The notes under the pieces were generated by a model that saw nothing but the letters and a program-made list of their open reading frames with translations, was not told the DNA's origin and ran no database searches. A program made the translations under genes and the position numbers. A DNA stretch of 64,000 bases from Eriocheir sinensis (taxonomy: Eukaryota; Arthropoda; Malacostraca; Decapoda; Varunidae), in assembly GCF_024679095.1 (NCBI RefSeq), contig NC_066553.1:7788376-7852375 (forward strand). Direction: 5' to 3'. The stretch's first letter is position 1; each line of letters opens with the position of its first letter. Positions 43,201 to 59,452 of this stretch are shown in pieces.

Positions 43201-45855
43201 TAAATGTGTACAAAAAAATATATACAAAAAACAAATAGAATAATGTAAAATCGTATCAAAATAAATACACAGAATATCAATAAAATAATGTAAATTTGTA
43301 TGAAAATAAAGATGCAAAATTCCCAAAAATTATCGCATTTTTTATAAAAATATATATACCAAAACACACATAAAATATTTAAATTTGTATTGAAATAAAT
43401 ATACAAAATGCATATACAGTAAGATAAATTTGTATTGAAAGAGATATTCAAAAATACATATAAAACAATGTAACTTTGTTTCAAAATATATATACGAATA
43501 CACATAAAATAAAGTAGATTTCTATAGAAATATATATACAAAATACATATGAAATTATGTAAATACGTATAAAAATATATATACAAAATACATATCAAAT
43601 AATGTAAATTCGTGTCAAAATAAATAAACAAAATATCATGAAAAGAATGTGTATTTGTATGAAAATAGATAATAGATAATAAATTTGTATAAAATATATA
43701 TGCAAGATACACATGAAATAATGTAAATATGTATAAAAAAGTATATACAAAAAACAAATAGAATAATGTTAAATCGTATCAAAATAAATACACCGAATAT
43801 TAATAAAATAATGTAAATTTGTATGAAAATAAAGATGCAAAATTCCCATAAAATAGCGCATTTCTGATAAAAATATATATACCAAAATACATATAATATA
43901 TTTAAATTTGTATTGAAATAAATATACAAAATGCACATAAAATAAGGTAAATTTGTATTGAAAGAGATATGCAAAAATACATATAAAACAATGTAAATTT
44001 GTTTCAAAATATATATACGAATACAAATAAAAAAACGTAGATTTCTATAAAAATATATATACAAAATACACATAAAATTAAGTAAATACGTATAAAAAAA
44101 TGTATACAAAATACACATAAAATAATGTAAATTCGAATTAAAATAAATAAACAAAATACAAATAAAAGAATGTGTATTTGGATAAATATAAATATATTAA
44201 ATACACATACAAAATAAACATAAAATAAGGTAGATTTGTAATAAAATATATGTACAAAATACACATAAAATAATGTAAATTTATATGAAAATATATATAC
44301 AAATACCCATAAAAAACCATGAATCTGTATAAAAATATATTCAAAATAAATATTAAATAATGTAAAAGCGTATAAAAATATATATACAAAGTACATATAA
44401 AATGAAAATTAAGATGCAAAATACCTATAATATAACGCATTTTTTTAAAATTATTGATACCAAAATACACATAAAATATTTGAACTGGTATTAAAATAAA
44501 TATACAAAATGCACATACAATAAGGTAAATTTGTATTGAAATAGATATGCAAAATACATATAAAATAATGTAAATTTGTTTCAAAATATATATACGAATA
44601 CACATAAAATAACGTAGATTTCTATAAAAATACATATGCAAAATACACATAAAATTAAGTAAATACGTATAAAAAAATGTATACAAAATACACATAAAAT
44701 AATATAAATTCGTATAAATAAATAAACAATATACCAATAAAAGAATGTGTATTTGTATAAATATACAAAATGCACATAAAATAACGTAAATTTATATAAA
44801 ACTATATACATAAAATAACGCAAATTTCTATAAAAATAAATGTACAAAAATTAACATTAAATAAATTTGCATAAAAATATATATATAAAACACACATTAG
44901 ATAATGTAAATGAGTATAAAAATATGTATATAAAATACCTATGAAACAATCTAAATTCGTTTCGAATTAAATTAAGAAATACCAATAAAATAATGTAATT
45001 TTGGATGAAAATATATATACAAAATACACATAAAATAACCTAAATACAAATACAAATATACACATAAAATAATTTAAAATTGAAATAAATAAATATACAA
45101 AATAAACATAAAATAAAGGTAAATTTGTAATGAAATATATGAAAAAATACACATAAAATAATATAAATTTGTATGAAAATATATATACAAATACACATTA
45201 AATAACATGAATTTGTATAAAATTTGTATCAAAATATATACTTATACACACAATAAAATAACGTAATTTTTTTATGAAAATGTATAGACAAAATACACAT
45301 AAAATAATTTAAATACGTAGAAAAATATATATACAAAAAACACATAATATAATGTAAATATGAATGAAAATATATAAACAAATACTCATAAAATAATGTA
45401 AATTTGGATAAAATATATATCATAAAATAATGTAAATTCGTATCAAAATAAATAAACAAAATACCAATAAAAGAATGTGTATTTGTATAAATATAAATAT
45501 ACAAAATACACATAAAATAACGTAAATTTATATAAAACTATATACAAAAATACACAGAAGTAATTAAATTTGTATGAAAATATATACAAAATACACACAA
45601 AATAAGCTAAATTTGAATTGAAATATATATACAAAATACATGAAATAAAGTAAATTGGTATCAAAATATTTATACAAATACACATATAATAACGTAAATT
45701 TGTATGAAAATATATAAACAAAATACACATTAAATAATGTAAATACGTATAAAAAAATATGTACAAAATACACATATAATCATGTAATTCGTATCAAAAT
45801 AAATAAACAAAATACCAATAAAATAATATAAATTTGTATGAGTAAACGTGTATGT
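40241..45855 (-). repeat. Satellite block 8 (-)
   Basis: Minus-orientation monomers; paralogous to block 4. From about 42.4 kb it is also the first part of the tandem ~6.2-kb higher-order unit. Confidence 0.8.
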
Positions 45856-46745
45856 TGCATATTTTTTCAATACAAATTTACCTTATTATATACACATTTT
45901 GTATATTAATTTTAATACAAATTTAATTATTCGATGTGTATTTTTGTATCTGTATTTTTATAAACTTATTCTTTATTTTTTGGGTATTTTGCATCTTTAT
46001 TTTCATACAAATTTACATTATTTTATTGATATTCTGCTCATTCATATTGATAGGAATTGACATTATTCTATGTGTATTTTGTATATATTTTTCATACAAA
46101 TTTACGTTATTTTATGTGTATTTGTTTATATATTTTGGAAAATTTACAATATTTTATGGGTATTTTGTATATACATTTCAAAAGAAATTTACCTAGTTGT
46201 ATGTGTATTTTGTATATCTATTTTCATACAAACTCAAATTATTTCTATGTATTTTTGTATATATTTTAATACAAATTTTAGTTATGTTACGTGTATTTTG
46301 TAAATTTATTTTCATTCAAATATATATTATTTTATTGGTGTTTTGTTGATTTATATTCATACGAATTTACATTATTTTATATGTACTTTGTATATATATT
46401 TTTATACGCTTTTCCATTATTTAATATTTATTTTGAATATATATTTTTATACAAATTCATGGTATTTTATGTGTATTTGTATATATATTTTCATATAAAT
46501 TTACATTATTTTATGTGTTTTGTACATATGTTATTACAAATCTACCTTATTTTATGTTTATTTTGTATGTGTATTTTGTATATTTATATTTATCCAAATA
46601 CACATTCTTTTATTGGTATTTTGTTTATTTATTTTAATTAGAATTTACGTTCTTTTATCGGAATTTTATTTATTTATTTTGATACGAATTTTCATTTTTT
46701 TTAGGTGTATTTTGAATATAAATTTTCATAGAAATTTACTCTATA
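45856..46745 (+). repeat. Satellite block 9 (+)
   Basis: Plus-orientation monomers, nearly identical to 52,033-52,975 for most of its length (offset 6,177). The last ~200 bases differ by indels. Confidence 0.8.
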
Positions 46746-49700
46746 TGTATATGTATAGAAAATACACATGAAATAATCTAAATTCGTATCGAAATAAATG
46801 AACAAAATACCGATAAAATAATGTAATTATGAATGAAAATATATATAGAAAATACACATAAAATAACGTAAATACAAATGAATATATACACATAAAATGA
46901 TTTGAATTTGAATGAAAATAGATATAAAAATAAACTTAAAATAAGGCAAATTTATAATGAAATATATATACAAAATACACATAAAATAATGTAGATCTGT
47001 TTCAAAATATATATACGAATACACATAAAATAACGTAGATTTCTATAGAAATATATATACAAAATACACATGAAATGTTGTAAATACGTATAAAAATATA
47101 TATACAAAATACACATTAAATAATGTAAATTCGTGTCAAAATAAATAATTAAAATATCAATAAAAGAATGTGTATTTGTATTAAAATAAATATACAAAAT
47201 ACACATACAATAAGGTAAATCTGTATTGAAATAGATATGCAAAATACATATAAAACAATGTAAATTTGTTTCAAAATATATATACGAATACACATAAAAT
47301 AACGTAGATTTGTATAAAATATATATACAAAATACACATAAAATGAAGTAAATACGTATAAAAAATGTATACAAAATACACATAAAATAATGTAAATTCG
47401 TATCAAAATAAATAAACAAAATACCAATAAAAGAATGTGTATTTGTATAAATATAAATATACAAAATACACATAAAATAACGTAAATTTGTATAAAACTA
47501 TATACAAAAAAACACAGAAGTTGTTAAATTCGTATGAAAATAGATATACAAAATACAGATAAAATAAGCTAAATTTGAATTGAAATGTATATAGAAAATA
47601 CATAAAATAATGTAAATTTGTATCAAAATATTTATAAAAATACATATAATAACGTAAATTTGTTTAAAAATATATAAACAAAATACACATTAAGTAATGT
47701 AAATACGTATAAAAAATATGTACAAAATACACATATAATCATGTAATTCGTATCAAACTAAATAAACAAAATATCAATAAAATAATGTAAATTTGTATGA
47801 AAACATATACAAATACATATAAAATAAAGCTAATTTCCATAAAATATATGTCCAAAAATGAACGTAAAATAAAGTAACTTTGGATAAAAATATATATACA
47901 AAACACACATTAAATAATGTAAATGCGAACATAAAATAACCTAAATTTGTATAACACTATATACAAAAATACACAAAAATAATTTAAATTTGTATGAAAA
48001 GAAATATACAAAATACACATAAAATTAGGTTAATTTGTATTGAAATACATATACAAAATACATATATGTAAATTTGAAAGAAAATATATAAACAAATACA
48101 CATATAATATCGTAAATTTGTATGAAATATATAATCAAAATACACATTAAATAATGTAAATATGTATAAAAAATATATACAAAACACAAATAGAATAATG
48201 TAAAATCGTATCAAAATATATACACAGAATATTAATAAAATAATGTAAATTTGTATGAAAATTAAGATGCAAAATACCTATAAAATAACGCACTTTTTAT
48301 AAAAATATTGATACCAAAATACACATAAAATATTTGAATTTGTATTAAAATAAATATACAAAATGCACATACAATAAGGTAAATTTGTATTGAAATAGAT
48401 ATGCAAAATACATATAAAATAATGTAAATTTGTTTCAAAATATATATACGAATACACATAAAATAACGTAGATTTCTATAAAAATACATATACAAAATAC
48501 ACATAATATTAAGCAAATACGTATAAAAAAATATATACAAAATACACATAAAATAATGTAAATTCGTATAAACGTAAATAAACAATATAAAAATAAAAGA
48601 ATGTGTATTTATAAAATACACATAAAATAACGTAGATTTCTATAAAAATAAATACACATAAAATGAAGTAAATACGTATAAAAAAATGAATACAAAAAAT
48701 ACATAAAAATCGTATCAAAATAAATAAACAAAATACCAGTAAAAGAATGTGTATTTGTATAAATATAAATATACAAAATACACATAAAATATCGTAAATT
48801 TGTATAAAACTATATACAAAAATACACAGAAGTAATTAAATTTGTATGAAAATATATATACAAAATACAGCTAAAATGAGCTAAATTTAATTTGAAATGT
48901 ACATACAAAATACATAAAATAATGTAAATCTGTATCAATATATTTATACAAATACATATAATAACGTAGATTTGTTTAAAAATATATAAACAAAATACAC
49001 ATTAAGTAATGTAAATACGTATAAAAAATATGTACAAAATACACATATAATCATGGAATTCGTATCAAAATAAATAAACAAAATAGCAATAAAATAATGT
49101 AAATGTAAATAACGCAAATTTCTATAAAAATATATGTACAAAAATGCACATAAAATAAAGTAAATTTGCAAAAAAAATATATATACAAAACACACACTAA
49201 ATATTGTAAACGCGTACATAAAATAACCTAAATTTGTATAAAACTATATACAAAAATACACAAAAATAGTTTAAATATGTTTGAAAAGAAATATACAAAA
49301 TACACATAAAACAAATACACTTAAAATAACGTAAATTTGTATAAAATATATATGCAAGATACACATTAAATAATGTAAATGTGTATAAAAATATATATAT
49401 ACAAAAAACAAATAGAATAATGTAAAATCGTATCAAAATAAATACACAGAATATCAATAAAATAATGTAAATTTGTAAGAAAATAAAGATGCAAAATTCC
49501 CAAAAATTATCGCATTTTTTATAAAAATATATTTACGAAAATACACATAAAATATTTAAATTTGTATTGAAATAAATATACAAAATGCATATACAGTAAG
49601 GTAAATTTGTATTGAAAGAGATATTCAAAAATACATATAAAACAATGTAAATTTGTTTCAAAATATATATACGAATAACATAAAATAAAGTAGATTTCTA

Positions 49701-52032
49701 TAGAAATATATATACAAAATACATATGAAATTATGTAAATACGTATAAAAATATATATACAAAATACATATCAAATAATGTAAATTCGTGTCAAAATAAA
49801 TAAACAAAATATCATGAAAAGAATGTGTATTTGTATGAAAATAGATAATAGATAATAAATTTGTATAAAATATATATGCAAGATACACATGAAATAATGT
49901 AAATATGTATAAAAAAGTATATACAAAAAACAAATAGTATAATGTTAAATCGTATCAAAATAAATACACCGAATATTAATAAAATAATGTAAATTTGTAT
50001 GAAAATAAAGATGCAAAATTCCCATAAAATAGCGCATTTCTGATAAAAATATATATACCAAAATACATATAATATATTTAAATTTGTATTGAAATAAATA
50101 TACAAAATGCACATAAAATAAGGTAAATTTGTATTGAAAGAGATATGCAAAAATACATATAAAACAATGTAAATTTGTTTCAAAATATATATACGAATAC
50201 AAATAAAAAAACGTAGATTTCTATAAAAATATATATACAAAATACACATAAAATTAAGTAAATACGTATAAAAAAATGTATACAAAATACACATAAAATA
50301 ATGTAAATTCGAATTAAAATAAATAAACAAAATACAAATAAAAGAATGTGTATTTGGATAAATATAAATATATTAAATACACATACAAAATAAACATAAA
50401 ATAAGGTAGATTTGTAATAAAATATATGTACAAAATACACATAAAATAATGTAAATTTATATGAAAATATATATACAAATACCCATAAAAAACCATGAAT
50501 CTGTATAAAAATATATATTCAAAATAAATATTAAATAATGTAAAAGCGTATAAAAATATATATACAAAGTACATATAAAATGAAAATTAAGATGCAAAAT
50601 ACCTATAATATAACGCATTTTTTTAAAATTATTGATACCAAAATACACATAAAATATTTGAACTGGTATTAAAATAAATATACAAAATGCACATACAATA
50701 AGGTAAATTTGTATTGAAATAGATATGCAAAATACATATAAAATAATGTAAATTTGTTTCAAAATATATATACGAATACACATAAAATAACGTAGATTTC
50801 TATAAAATTACATATGCAAAATACACATAAAATTAAGTAAATACGTATAAAAAAAATGTATACAAAATACACATAAAATAATATAAATTCGTATAAATAT
50901 AAATAAGCAATATACCAATAAAAGAATGTGTATTTGTATAAATATACAAAATGCACATAAAATAACGTAAATTTATATAAAACTATATACATAAAATAAC
51001 GCAAATTTCTATAAAAATAAATGTACAAAAATTAACATTAAATAAATTTGCATAAAAATATATATATAAAACACACATTAGATAATGTAAATGAGTATAA
51101 AAATATGTATATAAAATACCTATGAAACAATCTAAATTCGTTTCGAATTAAATTAAGAAATACCAATAAAATAATGTAATTTTGGATGAAAATATATATA
51201 CAAAATACACATAAAATAACCTAAATACAAATACAAATATACACATAAAATAATTTAAAATTGAAATAAATAAATATACAAAATAAACATAAAATAAGGT
51301 AAATTTGTAATGAAATATATGAAAAAATACACATAAAATAATATAAATTTGTATGAAAATATATATACAAATACACATTAAATAACATGAATTTGTATAA
51401 AATTTGTATCAAAATATATACTTATACACACAATAAAATAACGTAATTTTTTTATGAAAATGTATATACAAAATACACAAAAAATAATTTAAATACGTAG
51501 AAAAATATATATACAAAAAACACATAATATAATGTAAATATGAATGAAAATATATAAACAAATACTCATAAAATAATGTAAATTTGGATAAAATATATAT
51601 CATAAAATAATGTAAATTCGTATCAAAATAAATAAACAAAATACCAATAAAAGAATGTGTATTTGTATAAATATAAATATACAAAATACACATAAAATAA
51701 CGTAAATTTATATAAAACTATATACAAAAATACACAGAAGTAATTAAATTTGTATGAAAATATATACAAAATACACACGAAATAAGCTAAATTTGAATTG
51801 AAATATATATACAAAATACATGAAATAAAGTAAATTGGTATCAAAATATTTATACAAATACACATATAATAACGTAAATTTGTATGAAAATATATAAACA
51901 AAATACACATTAAATAATGTAAATACGTATAAAAAATATGTACAAAATACACATAATCATGTAATTCGTATCAAAATAAATAAACAAAATACCAATAAAA
52001 TAATATAAATTTGTATGAGTAAACGTGTATGT
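46746..52032 (-). repeat. Satellite block 10 (-)
   Basis: Minus-orientation monomers containing the junction (about 48.6 kb) between two ~6.2-kb higher-order units. Near 47,170 about 930 bases present in the 33.9-34.85 kb paralogue are missing. Confidence 0.8.
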
Positions 52033-52975
52033 TGCATATTTTTTCAATACAAATTTACCTTATTATATACACATTTTGTATATTAATTTTAATACAAATT
52101 TAATTATTCGATGTGTATTTTTGTATCTGTATTTTTATAAACTTATTCTTTATTTTTTGGGTATTTTGCATCTTTATTTTCATACAAATTTACATTATTT
52201 TATTGATATTCTGCTCATTCATATTGATAGGAATTGACATTATTCTATGTGTATTTTGTATATATTTTTCATACAAATTTACGTTATTTTATGTGTATTT
52301 GTTTATATATTTTGGAAAATTTACAATATTTTATGGGTATTTTGTATATACATTTCAAAAGAAATTTACCTAGTTGTATGTGTATTTTGTATATCTATTT
52401 TCATACAAACTCAAATTATTTCTATGTATTTTTGTATATATTTTAATACAAATTTTAGTTATGTTATGTGTATTTTGTAAATTTATTTTCATTCAAATAT
52501 ATATTATTTTATTGGTGTTTTGTTGATTTATATTCATGCAATTTACATTATTTATATGTACTTTGTAAATATAATTTATACGATTTTCCATTATTTAATA
52601 TTTATTTTTAATGTATAATATTATACAAATTCATGGTATTTTATGTGTATTTGTATATATATTTTCATATAAATTTACATTATTTTATGTGTATTTTGTA
52701 CATATATGTTATTACAAATCTACCTTATTTTATGTTTATTTTGTATGTGTATTTTGTATATTTATATTTATCCAAATACACATTCTTTTATTGGTATTTT
52801 GTTTATTTATTTTAATTCGAATTTACGTTCTTTTATCGGAATTTTATTTATTTATTTTGATACGAATTTTCATTTTTTTTAGGTGTATTTGATATATATA
52901 TTTTTATACTTATTTACATAATTTTATGTGTATTTTGAATATATATTTTCATAGAAATTTACTCTATATGTATAT
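52033..52975 (+). repeat. Satellite block 11 (+)
   Basis: Plus-orientation monomers; second copy of block 9. Confidence 0.8.
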
Positions 52976-55900
52976 GTATAGAAAATACACATGAAATAAT
53001 CTAAATTCGTATCGAAATAAATGAACAAAATACCGATAAAATAATGTAATTTTGAATGAAAATATATATAGAAAATACACATAAAATAACGTAAATACAA
53101 ATGAATATATACACATAAAATGATTTGAATTTGAATGAAAATAGATATAAAAATAAACTTAAAATAAGGCAAATTTATAATGAAATATATATACAAAATA
53201 CACATAAAATAATGTAGATCTGTTTCAAAATATATATACGAATACACATAAAATAACGTAGATTTCTATAGAAATATATATACAAAATACACATGAAATG
53301 TTGTAAATACGTATAAAAATATATATACAAAATACACATTAAATAATGTAAATTCGTGTCAAAATAAATAATTAAAATATCAATAAAAGAATGTGTATTT
53401 GTATTAAAATAAATATACAAAATACACATACAATAAGGTAAATCTGTATTGAAATAGATATGCAAAATACATATAAAACAATGTAAATTTGTTTCAAAAT
53501 ATATATACGAATACACATAAAATAACGTAGATTTGTATAAAAATATATATACAAAATACACATAAAATGAAGTAAATACGTATAAAAAAATGTATACAAA
53601 ATACACATAAAATAATGTAAATTCGTATCAAAATAAATAAACAAAATACCAATAAAAGAATGTGTATTTGTATAAATATAAATATACAAAATACACATAA
53701 AATAACGTAAATTTGTATAAAACTATATACAAAAAAACACAGAAGTTGTTAAATTCGTATGAAAATAGATATACAAAATACAGATAAAATAAGCTAAATT
53801 TGAATTGAAATGTATATAGAAAATACATAAAATAATGTAAATTTGTATCAAAATATTTATAAAAATACATATAATAACGTAAATTTGTTTAAAAATATAT
53901 AAACAAAATACACATTAAGTAATGTAAATACGTATAAAAAATATGTACAAAATACACATATAATCATGTAATTCGTATCAAACTAAATAAACAAAATATC
54001 AATAAAATAATGTAAATTTGTATGAGAAAACATATACAAATACATATAAAATAAAGCTAATTTCCATAAAAATATATGTCCAAAAATGAACGTAAAATAA
54101 AGTAACTTTGGATAAAAATATATATACAAAACACACATTAAATAATGTAAATGCGAACATAAAATAACCTAAATTTGTATAACACTATATACAAAAATAC
54201 ACAAAAATAATTTAAATTTGTATGAAAAGAAATATACAAAATACACATAAAATTAGGTTAATTTGTATTGAAATACATATACAAAATACATATATGTAAA
54301 TTTGAAAGAAAATATATAAACAAATACACATATAATATCGTAAATTTGTATGAAATATATAATCAAAATACACATTAAATAATGTAAATATGTATAAAAA
54401 ATATATACAAAACACAAATAGAATAATGTAAAATCGTATCAAAATATATACACAGAATATTAATAAAATAATGTAAATTTGTATGAAAATTAAGATGCAA
54501 AATACCTATAAAATAACGCACTTTTTATAAAAATATTGATACCAAAATACACATAAAATATTTGAATTTGTATTAAAATAAATATACAAAATGCACATAC
54601 AATAAGGTAAATTTGTATTGAAATAGATATGCAAAATACATATAAAATAATGTAAATTTGTTTCAAAATATATATACGAATACACATAAAATAACGTAGA
54701 TTTCTATAAAAATACATATACAAAATACACATAATATTAAGCAAATACGTATAAAAAAATATATACAAAATACACATAAAATAATGTAAATTCGTATAAA
54801 CGTAAATAAACAATATAAAAATAAAAGAATGTGTATTTATAAAATACACATAAAATAACGTAGATTTCTATAAAAATAAATACACATAAAATGAAGTAAA
54901 TACGTATAAAAAAATGAATACAAAAAATACATAAAAATCGTATCAAAATAAATAAACAAAATACCAGTAAAAGAATGTGTATTTGTATAAATATAAATAT
55001 ACAAAATACACATAAAATATCGTAAATTTGTATAAAACTATATACAAAAATACACAGAAGTAATTAAATTTGTATGAAAATATATATACAAAATACAGCT
55101 AAAATGAGCTAAATTTAATTTGAAATGTACATACAAAATACATAAAATAATGTAAATCTGTATCAATATATTTATACAAATACATATAATAACGTAGATT
55201 TGTTTAAAAATATATAAACAAAATACACATTAAGTAATGTAAATACGTATAAAAAATATGTACAAAATACACATATAATCATGTAATTCGTATCAAAATA
55301 AATAAACAAAATAGCAATAAAATAATGTAAATTTGTATGAGAAAACATATACAAATAACGCAAATTTCTATAAAAATATATGTACAAAAATGCACATAAA
55401 ATAAAGTAAATTTGCAAAAAAATATATATACAAAACACACACTAAATATTGTAAACGCGTACATAAAATAACCTAAATTTGTATAAAACTATATACAAAA
55501 ATACACAAAAATAGTTTAAATATGTTTGAAAAGAAATATACAAAATACACATAAAACAAATACACTTAAAATAACGTAAATTTGTATAAAATATATATGC
55601 AAGATACACATTAAATAATGTAAATGTGTATAAAAATATATATATACAAAAAACAAATAGAATAATGTAAAATCGTATCAAAATAAATACACAGAATATC
55701 AATAAAATAATGTAAATTTGTAAGAAAATAAAGATGCAAAATTCCCAAAAATTATCGCATTTTTTATAAAAATATATTTACGAAAATACACATAAAATAT
55801 TTAAATTTGTATTGAAATAAATATACAAAATGCATATACAGTAAGGTAAATTTGTATTGAAAGAGATATTCAAAAATACATATAAAACAATGTAAATTTG

Positions 55901-58900
55901 TTTCAAAATATATATACGAATAACATAAAATAAAGTAGATTTCTATAGAAATATATATACAAAATACATATGAAATTATGTAAATACGTATAAAAATATA
56001 TATACAAAATACATATCAAATAATGTAAATTCGTGTCAAAATAAATAAACAAAATATCATGAAAAGAATGTGTATTTGTATGAAAATAGATAATAGATAA
56101 TAAATTTGTATAAAATATATATGCAAGATACACATTAAATAATGTAAATATGTATAAAAAAGTATATACAAAAAACAAATAGAATAATGTAACATCGTAT
56201 CAAAATACATACACCGAATATTAATAAAATAATGTAAATTTGTATGAAAATAAAGATGCAAAATTCCCATAAAATAGCGCATTTCTTATAAAAATATATA
56301 TACCAAAATACACATAAAATATTTAAATTTGCATTGAAATAAATATACAAAATGCACATACAATAAGGTAAATTTGTATTGAAAGAGATATGCAAAAATA
56401 CATATAAAACAATGTAAATTTGTTTCAAAATATATATACGAATACAAATAAAAAAACGTAGATTTCTATAAAAATATATATACAAAATACACATAAAATT
56501 AAGTAAATACGTATAAAAAAATGTATTCAAAATACACATAAAATAATGTAAATTCGAATTAAAATAGATAAACAAAATACCAATAAAAGAATGTGTATTT
56601 GGATAAATATAAATATACAAAATACACATACAAAATAAACATAAAATAAGGTAGATTTGTAATAAAATATATGTACAAAATACACATACAATAATGTAAA
56701 TTTATATGAAAATATATATACAAATACACATAAAATACCATGAATTTGTATAAAAATATATATTCAAAATAAATATTAAATAATGTAAGAGCGTATAAAA
56801 ATATATATATATAGTACATATAAAATGAAAATTAAGATGCAAAATACCTATAAAATAACGCATTTTTTTTTTTAATTATTGATACCAAAATACACATAAA
56901 ATATTTCAACTTGTATTAAAATAAATATACAAAATGCACATACAATAAGGTAAATTTGTATTGAAATAGATATGCAAAATACATATAAAATAATGTAAAT
57001 TTGTTTCAAAATATATATACGAATACACATAAAATAACGTAGATTTCTATAAAAATACATATACAAAATACACATAATATTAAGTAAATACGTATAAAAA
57101 AATGTATACAAAATACACATAAAATAATGTAAATTCGTATAAATGTAAATAAACAATATACCAATAAAAGAATGTGTATTTGTATAAATATAAATATACA
57201 AAATGCACATAAAATAACGTAGATTTATATAAAACTATATACATAAAATAAAGCAAATTTCTATAAAAATATATGTACAAAAATGAACATAAAAAAAATT
57301 TGCATAAAAATATATATACAAAACGCACTTTAGATAATGTAAATGAGTATAAAAATATGTATACAAAATACCTATGAAATAATCTAAATTGGATGAAAAT
57401 ATATATACAAAATACACATAAAATAACCTAAATACAAATACAAGTATACACATAAAATAATTTAAAATTGAATGAAATAAATATACAAAATAAACATAAA
57501 ATAAGGTAAATTTGTAATGAAATATATGAAAAAATACACATAAAATAATATAAATTTGTATGAAAGTATATATACAAATACACATTAAATAACATGAGTT
57601 TGCATAAAATTTGTATCAAAATATATACTTATACACACAATAAAATAACGTAATTTTTTTATGAAAATGTATATACAAAATACACCTAAAATAATTTAAA
57701 TACGTAGAAATATATATATACAAAAAACACATAAAATAATGTAAATTTGTATGAAAATATATAAGCAAATACACATAAAATAATGTAAATTTGGATAAAA
57801 TATATATACAAAATGAACATTAAATAGCGTAAATATGTATAAAAAAAATATATACAAAAAACACATAGAAGAATGTTAAATCGTGTCAAAATAAATAAAG
57901 AGAATATCAATAAAATAATGTAAATTTGTATAAAAATAAAGATGCAAAATATCCATATAATAACGCATATTTGCATAAAAATATATATACAAAAATACAT
58001 ATAAAATAATTAAATTTGTATAAAAATAAATATACAAAATGCACGTACAATAAAGTAAGTTTGTATTGAAATAGATATGCAAAATACACATTAATAATGT
58101 AAATTTCTATCAAAATATATATACGAATACTCATAAAATAGAGTAAATTTCTATGAAAATTTACATACAAAATAGATATACAAAATACACATATAACTAG
58201 TTAAATTTGTATTTAAATACATGTACAAAAACACATAAAATAATGTAGATTTGTATGAAATGAAAACAAATACAATTTATATAAAATATATATACAAAAT
58301 ACACATAGAATAATGTAAAAACATTTCAAAATAAATACACAGAATATCAATAAAATAATGTAAATTTGTATGAAAATAAAGATGCAAAATACCCATAAAA
58401 TAAAGCATATTTTTATAAAAATACATATACAAAAATACACATAGATTAATCAAATTTGTATTAAAATTAATATACAAAATGCACATACAATAAGGTAAAT
58501 TTGTATTGAAAAAATATGCAAAATACACATAAAACAATGTAAATTTGTTTCAAAATATATATGAATACACATAAAATAACGCAGATTTCTATAGAAATAT
58601 ATATACAAAATACACTTGAAATAATGTAAATACGTATAAAAATATATATACAAAATGCACATTAAATAATGTTAATTCGTGTCAAAATAAATAAACAAAA
58701 TATCATGAAAAGAATGTGTATTTGTATGAAAATAGATATACAAAATACACATAAAATAACCTAAATTTGTATAAAACTATATACAAAATACACAAAAATA
58801 ATTTAAACTTGTATGAAAATAAATATACAAAAACATATAAAAATAGGTAAATTTGTATTGAAATACATATACAAAATACACATAAAATAATGTAAATTTG

Positions 58901-59329
58901 AATGAAAATATATAAACATATAGACTTAAAATAACGTAAATTTGTATCAAATATATATACAAAAAAACATTAAATAATGTAAATATGTATAAAAAAATAT
59001 ATACAAAACACAAATAAAATAATGTAAAATCGTATCAAAATAAATACAGAAAATATTAATAAAATAATGTAAATTTGTATGAAAATTAAGATGCAAAATA
59101 CCCATAAAATAACGCATTTTTTATAAAAATATATATACGAAAAAACATAAAATATTTGATTTTGTATTAAAATAAATAGATATACAAAATACACATAAAA
59201 TAAGCTAAATTTGAATTGAAATATATATACAAAATACATAAAATAATGTAAATTGGTATCAAAATACCTATACAAATACACATATAATAACGTAAATTTA
59301 TAAAAATATATAAACAAAATACACATTAA
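52976..59329 (-). repeat. Satellite block 12 (-), left of the LINE insertion
   Basis: Minus-orientation monomers. It holds the rest of the second ~6.2-kb unit, a partial third unit to about 56.2 kb, and then sequence paralogous to block 6. It is interrupted by the jockey-like LINE and resumes at 61,603. Confidence 0.8.
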
Positions 59330-59452
59330 TTTTTTTTTTTTTTTTACAGCAAAGGAGACAGTTCAAGGGCACACAAAAAGCAAACATTAATAAAAAAAAA
59401 AAAAGCCCGCTACTCACTGCTCCTAAAAAGAAAGAGGTGGCCGAAAGATAGG

